A DNA stretch of 11,665 bases from Deltaproteobacteria bacterium (GTDB lineage Bacteria; Desulfobacterota; Syntrophobacteria; B119-G9): NCBI GenBank assembly GCA_003646715.1, contig QMLL01000021.1:1-11665 (forward strand), read 5' to 3'. Both the position numbers and the translations under genes were made by a program. Positions 6,721-11,665 of this stretch are shown piece after piece (position 1 is the stretch's first letter; every line of letters starts with the position of its first letter). The notes below the pieces were generated by a model that was not told the origin of the DNA, did not search any database, and worked only from the letters and a program-made list of their open reading frames with translations.

Positions 6721-7662
6721 ATGCTGGAATACCTTTATCCGTTCAAGCGTTACGAGAAAAATCCAATTCTGGAACGCGGAGATATCCCTTATCCATGTAA
6801 CACGGTTTTCAATGCTGCCGCTTGCAAATTTAACGGCAAATATGTTTTATTGTTGAGGGTTGAAGATTTAAGCGGCAAGAGTCATCTGACTCTGGCTTTT
6901 TCAGATGACGGTTACAATTTCAAGATAGAACCAAAACCATGGATAACGCCGTCCGATGATCCGTACTACTGGGTTTTCGAACAATACGGTGTAGAAGATC
7001 CCAGAATTACACAAATCGGAGACACGTATTACATCACATACACGGCTTTCGGGCCTTATGGAGCAAGAGTAGGTATAGGCAAAACCAGGGATTTTGTGGA
7101 ATTTGAACGGGTTTGTCTTGCTACTGAAGTTGAAAACAAAGATGCTGTACTATTTCCCGAAAAGATAAACGGAGATTACGTGATGATCGACAGGCCATGT
7201 GGCCTGGGAGGCGGTCGCGGATCCATCTGGATTACTTACTCGCCCGATCTGGTTCATTGGGGTAGAGCCACCACGCTCATATCCCCGGAACCGGGTTGGG
7301 GTAATGCGAAACTGGGTATATCCACGCCTCCTGTGAAAACAAAAGAAGGCTGGCTTTGTCTGTACCACGGAGTCCGAGAAACTGCCGCCGGAAGGCTCTA
7401 CAGGATTGGAGCCATCCTGCTGGACCTTAAAAATCCTGAAATAGTGCTCGGACACACACGTCACTTTATTTTCGGACCCGAAGAAACATACGAAAGAACC
7501 GGCGATGTACCGAACGTGGTTTTTCCATGCGGACTTATACTTGAAGATGACAACACCGTAAAGATGTATTATGGTGCAGCTGATACGTGCATCGGAGTTG
7601 CAGAAGCAAATGTTGACGACATAATCAGATTGTGTCTGAGTGAGTATGAAGGAGCCATCTAG
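6721..7662 (+). CDS. GH130-family beta-mannoside phosphorylase-like protein
   Basis: 313 aa. ATG has AAGGGGGT (6706-6713) at 7 nt, overlapping the previous stop. GH130 enzymes are five-bladed beta-propellers that phosphorolyse beta-1,4- or beta-1,2-mannosides to mannose 1-phosphate. Seen motifs: Leu-Leu-Leu-Arg46-Val-Glu-Asp, Tyr89-Gly-Val-Glu-Asp93-Pro-Arg (the Asp is the expected proton donor of the family), Asn139-Lys-Asp-Ala-Val-Leu-Phe-Pro, Asp157-Arg158-Pro ... Gly-Gly-Gly-Arg166 (phosphate-binding arginines in the family), Leu-Val-His-Trp-Gly (177-181), Gly-Trp-Leu-Cys-Leu-Tyr-His216-Gly, and Tyr-Tyr-Gly-Ala-Ala-Asp288. There is no signal peptide, so it acts in the cytoplasm. The length of about 310-330 aa suits the shorter GH130 subfamilies. 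Since it follows a GT4 gene, it probably acts on a glycoside made in the same cell, either releasing mannose 1-phosphate or, in reverse, building the sugar. The family is secure; the linkage is not. Confidence 0.9.
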   Translation: MLEYLYPFKRYEKNPILERGDIPYPCNTVFNAAACKFNGKYVLLLRVEDLSGKSHLTLAFSDDGYNFKIEPKPWITPSDDPYYWVFEQYGVEDPRITQIGDTYYITYTAFGPYGARVGIGKTRDFVEFERVCLATEVENKDAVLFPEKINGDYVMIDRPCGLGGGRGSIWITYSPDLVHWGRATTLISPEPGWGNAKLGISTPPVKTKEGWLCLYHGVRETAAGRLYRIGAILLDLKNPEIVLGHTRHFIFGPEETYERTGDVPNVVFPCGLILEDDNTVKMYYGAADTCIGVAEANVDDIIRLCLSEYEGAI

Positions 7663-7670
7663 AAACCATT

Positions 7671-7685
7671 AGGAGGAAGGAGGGG
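7671..7685 (+). promoter_or_regulatory. Tandem Shine-Dalgarno sites before the formyltransferase gene
   Basis: Two purine-rich anti-16S matches lie back to back: AGGAGG at 7671-7676 (11 nt from the ATG) and AAGGAGGGG at 7677-7685 (its core AGGAGG is 4 nt from the ATG). Neither has ideal spacing alone. They fix the start at 7688 and suggest strong translation within a polycistronic message. Confidence 0.7.
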
Positions 7686-7687
7686 TT

Positions 7688-8614
7688 ATGAGAATCGTAC
7701 TGATGGGACAGGCACCTTTTGGGGCGAAAACCCTGGAAGCTCTCCTTGAGAAAGGAGAACAGGTAGTGGCGGTATACGTTCCGCCAGACAGGCCAAGGGG
7801 AAAACAAGATCCGTTAAAGACCCTGGCAAAAGAAAAAAATATCCGGGTAAAGCAACCTGCTAGCTACAGGTCTGATGAAACTTTCGAAGAGTATAAATCT
7901 TTATCCCCTGATCTTTTGATAATGGCATTTGTTACCGATATCATTCCCGCACGTTACTTCGAGTATCCCACCGAGGGAGCAATTTGCTATCATCCGTCCA
8001 TTCTTCCCAGGCATAGAGGTGCCAGCGCCATAAACTGGGCAATTATTATGGGAGATAAAAAAACAGGGCTTACCATTTTTTGGCCCGACGGCGGCATAGA
8101 TACCGGACCCATTCTTCTGCAAAAAGAAGTAGAAATAAAACCCACCGACACGACAGGGTCACTCTACTTCAACCACCTTTTCCCCATGGGAATCGATGCT
8201 ATAATCGAATCTGTGGATCTTATTAAAGCAGGAAAGGCACCCAGGATACCTCAGGATGAGAGTCTGGCAACCTATGAACCACCGTGCGACGAGCGGGTTG
8301 CACAAATTGACTGGTCAAAACCAGGTACAGAAATTTATAATTTAGTTAGAGGCTGTGATCCGCAACCTGGAGCTTATTCCTTCTGGAACGATCAAAAGAT
8401 AAAATTTTATGGATGTAGTTATCTGAAATCGGCTGTTGATGCAGATCCAGGTGAAGTGACTGAAGTATCGGAAAAAAGTATCAAGATTTCCACCGGTGAC
8501 GGAATACTGGAAGTATCCAAAGTCAGAACGTCTGATATGGGGAAAGTGAAGGTTGAGGAATTCATTCAAAAATCAGGAATTAGGAAAGGCAATAAATTTC
8601 AATACAAAGAGTGA
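7688..8614 (+). CDS. 10-formyltetrahydrofolate-dependent formyltransferase/hydrolase, ALDH1L1 N-domain type
   Basis: 308 aa. Residues 1-200 form the formyl_trans_N Rossmann-type domain: Met-Arg-Ile-Val-Leu-Met-Gly at the N-terminus, then Tyr101-His102-Pro-Ser-Ile-Leu-Pro-Arg-His-Arg-Gly-Ala-Ser-Ala-Ile-Asn-Trp, and Gly-Gly-Ile-Asp138-Thr-Gly. His102 and Asp138 match the catalytic His/Asp of the family. Residues about 205-300 form the C-terminal OB-like domain. The Arg-His-Arg-Gly-Ala-Ser-Ala-Ile-Asn-Trp wording and Gly-Lys-Ala-Pro-Arg-Ile-Pro-Gln (182-189) resemble the N-terminal hydrolase domain of 10-formyl-THF dehydrogenase (ALDH1L1) more than Fmt. The Asn two residues before the catalytic His in Fmt is Cys100 here (a non-Asn also in ALDH1L1). 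No aldehyde dehydrogenase domain follows. It may release formate from 10-formyl-THF or formylate an unknown acceptor; methionyl-tRNA formyltransferase is less likely. It lies 25 nt after GH130 and abuts the next gene. Confidence 0.8.
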   Translation: MRIVLMGQAPFGAKTLEALLEKGEQVVAVYVPPDRPRGKQDPLKTLAKEKNIRVKQPASYRSDETFEEYKSLSPDLLIMAFVTDIIPARYFEYPTEGAICYHPSILPRHRGASAINWAIIMGDKKTGLTIFWPDGGIDTGPILLQKEVEIKPTDTTGSLYFNHLFPMGIDAIIESVDLIKAGKAPRIPQDESLATYEPPCDERVAQIDWSKPGTEIYNLVRGCDPQPGAYSFWNDQKIKFYGCSYLKSAVDADPGEVTEVSEKSIKISTGDGILEVSKVRTSDMGKVKVEEFIQKSGIRKGNKFQYKE

Positions 8615-8616
8615 CC

Positions 8617-8907
8617 ATGAGAGGAAAAAGGGAACTTGAAAAAAATTCCGATTTCAATTCGAACAAGGATGAAAGGGCTGCAGAAATTGCCCTGGAAAAT
8701 CGCAAGATCAGGAGACTAAGAATCCTAGTGGATTTCACCATGGCCCTTATCGCCCAGAGTGAGATGCCTCTTGAAGAGGCCCAGGCTTTGGCTGCAGCCG
8801 TCAAAAAACAGGCAATCAAAATGTTCCCGGATAAAGGAGATACGTACGATTTGATTTACGGTTCAAGATTCAGGAGATTAATCACCCAAAAATACGGTCT
8901 TCATTAA
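8617..8907 (+). CDS. Small uncharacterised charged helical protein
   Basis: 96 aa from ATG 8617, which has AAAGAG (8606-8611) at 5 nt. A GTG at 8611, overlapping the previous stop by 4 nt (GTGA), would add two residues, so translational coupling is likely either way. I do not recognise a named domain. The first 20 residues are polar and probably disordered. Then comes a basic/acidic helix (Glu-Asn-Arg-Lys-Ile-Arg-Arg-Leu-Arg), a hydrophobic helix (Leu-Val-Asp-Phe-Thr-Met-Ala-Leu-Ile-Ala), an Ala-rich helix after Met-Pro-Leu-Glu-Glu-Ala, and a C-terminal Met-Phe-Pro-Asp-Lys ... Asp-Thr-Tyr-Asp-Leu-Ile-Tyr segment with Arg-Phe-Arg-Arg-Leu. There are no cysteines, signal peptide or membrane helix. 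The all-alpha, highly charged make-up suits a cytosolic adaptor or regulator, but no function can be assigned. Its place between two enzymes, with no spare bases, argues that it is a real gene. Confidence 0.78.
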   Translation: MRGKRELEKNSDFNSNKDERAAEIALENRKIRRLRILVDFTMALIAQSEMPLEEAQALAAAVKKQAIKMFPDKGDTYDLIYGSRFRRLITQKYGLH

Positions 8908-8910
8908 TTC

Positions 8911-9720
8911 ATGCAAGATAACCATAGTTTTTCTTCATCGTTAAGCCCGCTGTACCAAAAACTAATGCTGGAATCCCAGCGGATTGCTGCTAAGTTTAAA
9001 GTCCCTGCGTTTTATAGACAGTTCAAGGCCCAGTATTCCCTGTCAAGGAAAGTCTTTTTCAATCATCCACTGGTGCTATATGTAAAAAACCTGGTTCGGC
9101 CAAGACTTATGGATAGCTTCGGTCATGGTCTCGATCATTCAACTAAAGTCGCAATAGACACCGCAACGATTATCCTTCTCGAGGCCGAAAAATACGCAAA
9201 CATCAGAGGAAAACTGGAACGCCTAATGGTCCTGGGGGAAATTGCAGGTCTGCTCCATGACATACACCGGGGGGAAGAGAACCATGCCGAGAAAGGGGCC
9301 AGTTCGGCAAAGAAGATATTGAAACCATTCCCTCTGGAAAACAGAGAAATAGAGTGGGTATCGTGCGCAATATCTAACCACGAGGCTTTTACCGTCCCCT
9401 CACCTTGCCCGATTCCTTGGGGACAGTTAATGAGCGATGCACTGTACGACGCGGACAAATTCAGATGGGGGCCAGATAACTTTACCAAAACAGTATGGTT
9501 TATGGTGAACTATAGAAGCATCCCGCTGGAAGAAGTAATTGAAAAATTCCCGTGGGGCGTAAACGGGATTCTTAAAATCAAAGAAACCTTTAGAACCAGT
9601 ATTGGTCGCCAGTTCGGGCCGGATATCGTTGACGTGGGCGTGGAAATAGGAAAGGAAATTTACAGATACTTGCTGGAATTTTACAAGGATTACAAAGAGA
9701 CGAATGACAGTGAAAAATGA
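8911..9720 (+). CDS. HD-domain metal-dependent phosphohydrolase
   Basis: 269 aa, ATG 3 nt after the preceding TAA. No good Shine-Dalgarno lies just upstream, so re-initiation by the preceding ribosome is likely. The HD signature is complete: His76 (in Gly-His-Gly-Leu-Asp-His), His116-Asp117 (Gly-Leu-Leu-His-Asp-Ile-His), His125 (Glu-Asn-His-Ala-Glu-Lys-Gly), His157 (Ser-Asn-His-Glu-Ala-Phe) and Asp180/Asp182 (Tyr-Asp-Ala-Asp-Lys-Phe-Arg-Trp-Gly). The extra histidines suggest a two-metal site. Such proteins hydrolyse phosphomonoesters, nucleotides or cyclic dinucleotides; the substrate cannot be read here. There are no GYP-type signatures of HD-GYP cyclic-di-GMP phosphodiesterases and no partner domain. 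Its end overlaps the P1 peptidase gene by 17 nt. Confidence 0.85.
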   Translation: MQDNHSFSSSLSPLYQKLMLESQRIAAKFKVPAFYRQFKAQYSLSRKVFFNHPLVLYVKNLVRPRLMDSFGHGLDHSTKVAIDTATIILLEAEKYANIRGKLERLMVLGEIAGLLHDIHRGEENHAEKGASSAKKILKPFPLENREIEWVSCAISNHEAFTVPSPCPIPWGQLMSDALYDADKFRWGPDNFTKTVWFMVNYRSIPLEEVIEKFPWGVNGILKIKETFRTSIGRQFGPDIVDVGVEIGKEIYRYLLEFYKDYKETNDSEK

Positions 9721-10684
9721 TACTTTAACCGCCATAGAAGGAATAACTGTCGGACACTTTACTAACAGAGAAAACAATACCGGCTGTACTGTTATTTTGC
9801 CGGCAAATGGGGCAGTTGCAGGAGTTGACGTAAGGGGAGGCGCACCGGGAACATACGGGACAGACACGCTGCAGCCTCTAAACCTTGTCACACGGGTGCA
9901 TGCCATCGTTTTGACCGGCGGAAGTGCCTTCGGACTCGAATCTGTTACCGGCGTGCGCAGGTACCTGGAAGAAAAAAATGTCGGTTTCAACAGCGGTTAC
10001 GGTCTTGTGCCAATAGTGGCAGGTGCGGTGATATTCGACCTTGGGTTGAATCCCTCCAAAAAGTACCCTGACGATAGCAGTGGCTATCAGGCGTGTTTAA
10101 ACGCCAGTTCTGATCCTGTTGAAGAAGGCTGTGTTGGCGCTGGCACCGGAGCAACCGTGGGAAAACTGTACAAATTGGATCGAGCAACGAAAGGTGGACT
10201 AGGAAGTTGTTGCATTCATGGAGCAAAAGGATTAAAAGTAGGAGCCTTAGCAGTTGCTAATCCGTTCGGGGATGTTATTGATCCTTCCACGGGGAAGATA
10301 CTTGCTGGTGTTCGAACAAAAGACGGAAAAGGTTTTTCAAACGCAAGGAAATTGTTACAAAAAATGGACGTGCTTTTTGGTTTTCCGGACGGAAGCAACA
10401 CCGTGCTGGGAGTTGTAGTTACCAATGCCAGCTTTAATAAAACACAACTGACAAAGATTGCCCAGATGGCCCATGACGGGATTGCAAGAACTGTGAATCC
10501 GTCTCATACAATGTACGACGGGGATACCATATTTGCCCTGAGCACAGAAAAGATATCCGGGTTTGAAGTCTCGATAGTTGGAGCTCTCGCAGCCGAGGCA
10601 ATGGCAAATGCGATACTTCGAGCAATAAAGAAAGCGAAACGGTGCGGAAAAATTCCGGCATCAGGTGATTTGATCGGCGATTGA
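9704..10684 (+). CDS. P1/S58-family self-processing N-terminal nucleophile hydrolase (DmpA/NylC-like)
   Basis: 326 aa, starting inside the end of the HD gene with 17 nt overlap; GTG 9710 is a weaker in-frame alternative. Motifs: Ile-Glu-Gly-Ile-Thr-Val-Gly-His (11-18), Gly-Cys-Thr-Val-Ile-Leu (27-32), Val-Asp-Val-Arg-Gly-Gly-Ala-Pro-Gly-Thr (41-50), Leu-Thr-Gly-Gly-Ser-Ala-Phe-Gly-Leu (70-78), Gly-Ala-Gly-Thr-Gly-Ala-Thr-Val-Gly-Lys (145-154), and Met270-Tyr-Asp-Gly-Asp-Thr. In this family the chain cuts itself to free a nucleophile. The expected site is Asn232-Thr233 (Ser-Asn-Thr-Val-Leu-Gly-Val), giving Thr as nucleophile as in nylon-oligomer hydrolase NylC, not Ser as in DmpA. Asp272/Asp274 fit the conserved acidic pair. 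It probably cleaves small amides or N-terminal residues of peptides in the cytoplasm; no signal peptide is seen. The natural substrate is unknown. Confidence 0.88.
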   Translation: MTVKNDTLTAIEGITVGHFTNRENNTGCTVILPANGAVAGVDVRGGAPGTYGTDTLQPLNLVTRVHAIVLTGGSAFGLESVTGVRRYLEEKNVGFNSGYGLVPIVAGAVIFDLGLNPSKKYPDDSSGYQACLNASSDPVEEGCVGAGTGATVGKLYKLDRATKGGLGSCCIHGAKGLKVGALAVANPFGDVIDPSTGKILAGVRTKDGKGFSNARKLLQKMDVLFGFPDGSNTVLGVVVTNASFNKTQLTKIAQMAHDGIARTVNPSHTMYDGDTIFALSTEKISGFEVSIVGALAAEAMANAILRAIKKAKRCGKIPASGDLIGD

Positions 10685-10715
10685 AAACAAATCTTTTGCA
10701 AGCGGTGATTTAGAA

Positions 10716-11665
10716 ATGAGTGATCTGAAAATCAACAAAACTTACGCAGAGATTAACGAAAAAATAAAGCGCGGTGAGGCAGTAGTTGTTACCGCAGAGG
10801 AAATGGTGGATATTGTTCAGGAACACGGTCCGGTGGAAGCAGCGTCTCAGGTGGACGTTGTTACGACCGGCACTTTTTCTCCTATGTGTTCATCCGGTGC
10901 CTTTATAAACTTCGGGCATACTGATCCTCCAATCAAAGCATCCAAAGTCTGGCTGAATGGTGTTCCGGCCTATGCCGGTCTCGCTGCAGTGGACATCTTT
11001 CTTGGAGCCACAGAACCCGTATATGACGACCCGCTGAATAAAATACATCCGGGCTCGTTTGATTACGGCGGCGGACACGTTATTCATGATCTAGTGGCAG
11101 GGAAAACCGTACGTCTGAAAGCTGAAGCTTACGGCACAGACTGTTACCCATGTAAATATGCGGAAAAAGATATAACGCTAAAAGATTTACCAAATGCCAT
11201 ATTGTGTAATCCGAGAAACGCCTACCAGAACTATAATTGTGCCGTGAACCTCTCAAAGAAAACAATATACACGTACATGGGTACACTCAAACCAAACCTC
11301 GGAAACGCAAATTACTGTACGTCAGGTCAATTAAGCCCTCTTTTAAACGACCCATACTATGAAACCCTTGGGATAGGTACGAGGATCTTCCTCGGCGGTG
11401 CGCAAGGATACATCGTCTGGTATGGCACACAGCATAATCCAAATGTCCCGAGGCTCCCTAACGGCTGTCCTAAGGAACCCGCAGGCACGTTAATGGTAAT
11501 AGGAAACCTGAAAGAAATGAGTCCCCGGTGGCTGCTGGGAATTAGCATGCAGGGCTACGGATGTTCCCTGGCAGTGGCCATAGGTGTGCCCATACCAATC
11601 CTGAATGAAAGGATTGCCAAGCATACCGGAATCTCGGATGATGAAATAGTCACTCAGGTGAAAGA
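10716..11665 (+). CDS. HcyBio (DUF39/COG1900) homocysteine biosynthesis protein, 3' partial
   Basis: 316 codons are read from ATG 10716 to the window edge with no stop, so the C-terminus is outside. GGTGA (10703-10707) lies 8 nt upstream, 31 nt after the P1 gene. The N-terminal region shows Val-Val-Thr-Thr-Gly-Thr-Phe-Ser-Pro-Met-Cys58-Ser-Ser-Gly-Ala-Phe, Gly-His-Thr-Asp-Pro-Pro-Ile, Leu-Asn-Gly-Val-Pro-Ala-Tyr-Ala-Gly, a Gly-Gly-Gly-His-Val-Ile-His segment, and Asp-Cys143-Tyr-Pro-Cys146, followed by Arg-Ile-Phe-Leu-Gly-Gly-Ala-Gln-Gly. This is the pattern of the DUF39 family, shown in methanogens to be needed for making homocysteine from aspartate semialdehyde and sulfide without the usual O-acyl-homoserine route. 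Cys58 and one of Cys143/Cys146 are the candidate essential cysteines. The role fits a strict anaerobe living with sulfide. Whether the missing end carries CBS or ferredoxin domains cannot be seen. Confidence 0.88.
   Translation, partial: MSDLKINKTYAEINEKIKRGEAVVVTAEEMVDIVQEHGPVEAASQVDVVTTGTFSPMCSSGAFINFGHTDPPIKASKVWLNGVPAYAGLAAVDIFLGATEPVYDDPLNKIHPGSFDYGGGHVIHDLVAGKTVRLKAEAYGTDCYPCKYAEKDITLKDLPNAILCNPRNAYQNYNCAVNLSKKTIYTYMGTLKPNLGNANYCTSGQLSPLLNDPYYETLGIGTRIFLGGAQGYIVWYGTQHNPNVPRLPNGCPKEPAGTLMVIGNLKEMSPRWLLGISMQGYGCSLAVAIGVPIPILNERIAKHTGISDDEIVTQVK

Noticed and set aside
7688..8614. Canonical methionyl-tRNA formyltransferase (fmt)
   Set aside because: The general fold fits, but the Asn before the catalytic His is Cys, the surrounding motif is of ALDH1L1 type, and no def gene is adjacent.
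5568..8614. Sugar N-formylation pathway (GT plus formyltransferase)
   Set aside because: No aminotransferase, dehydratase or epimerase for an amino sugar is present, and the formyltransferase has the ALDH1L1-type motif rather than that of a sugar N-formyltransferase.
8911..9720. HD-GYP cyclic-di-GMP phosphodiesterase
   Set aside because: The HD residues are present but no Gly-Tyr-Pro motif follows, and there is no sensor or receiver domain.
9427..9990. 187-codon open frame on the minus strand
   Set aside because: It lies antisense across the HD and P1 genes, whose catalytic motifs are intact. It resembles no known family and is best explained as a chance open frame.
1..11665. CRISPR array, insertion sequence, tRNA/rRNA, phage or defence island
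   Set aside because: Reading both strands, I found no regularly spaced direct repeats, terminal inverted repeats with a transposase, cloverleaf-like tRNA or rRNA segments, or phage/defence proteins.

Overview
This window reads as an ordinary chromosomal stretch of a Gram-negative, probably anaerobic bacterium. The best guess is a member of the Desulfobacterota (formerly Deltaproteobacteria), possibly a sulfate reducer or syntroph. That guess rests on the combination of an AsmA-like envelope-spanning protein with a lipoprotein partner (so there is an outer membrane), a GH130/GT4 sugar pair, and a DUF39/HcyBio homocysteine-synthesis protein of the kind typical of sulfide-rich anaerobes. Base composition looks moderate (mid-40s % GC by eye). 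I see no mobile element, CRISPR array, tRNA or rRNA.

Layout. (1) Positions 1-3889 (+): a large YdbH-like AsmA-superfamily protein whose 5' end lies outside the window, followed 22 nt later by a 199-aa lipoprotein that appears to join YnbE and YdbL in one chain. In E. coli these are three consecutive genes, ydbH-ynbE-ydbL, forming an inner-to-outer-membrane bridge involved in lipid homeostasis. (2) 3937-4542: a promoter candidate, a SlyD-type FKBP prolyl isomerase with a Cys-rich tail, and a hairpin terminator. (3) 4548-5324 (-): a stand-alone class II glutamine amidotransferase-like protein, convergent with slyD. (4) 5325-5567: a divergent intergenic region with candidate promoters in both directions. 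(5) 5568-11665 (+): seven codirectional, closely packed genes (largest gap 31 nt, two junctions overlapping or nearly so): GT4 glycosyltransferase, GH130 glycoside phosphorylase, an ALDH1L1-type 10-formyl-THF formyltransferase/hydrolase without the dehydrogenase domain, a small unknown protein, an HD-domain phosphohydrolase, a P1/S58-family (NylC/DmpA-like) self-cleaving hydrolase, and a 3'-truncated HcyBio (DUF39) protein.

How they fit together. The first pair should act as one envelope machine. The GT4/GH130 pair probably makes or turns over a mannose-type disaccharide or oligosaccharide. The last five genes look co-transcribed, but only one-carbon/sulfur amino acid metabolism offers a loose common theme, and this is inference. 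The most notable observation is the YnbE-YdbL fusion, with a signal-peptidase-like Ala-Arg-Ala segment at the join; the small unknown protein and the atypical GT4 come next.
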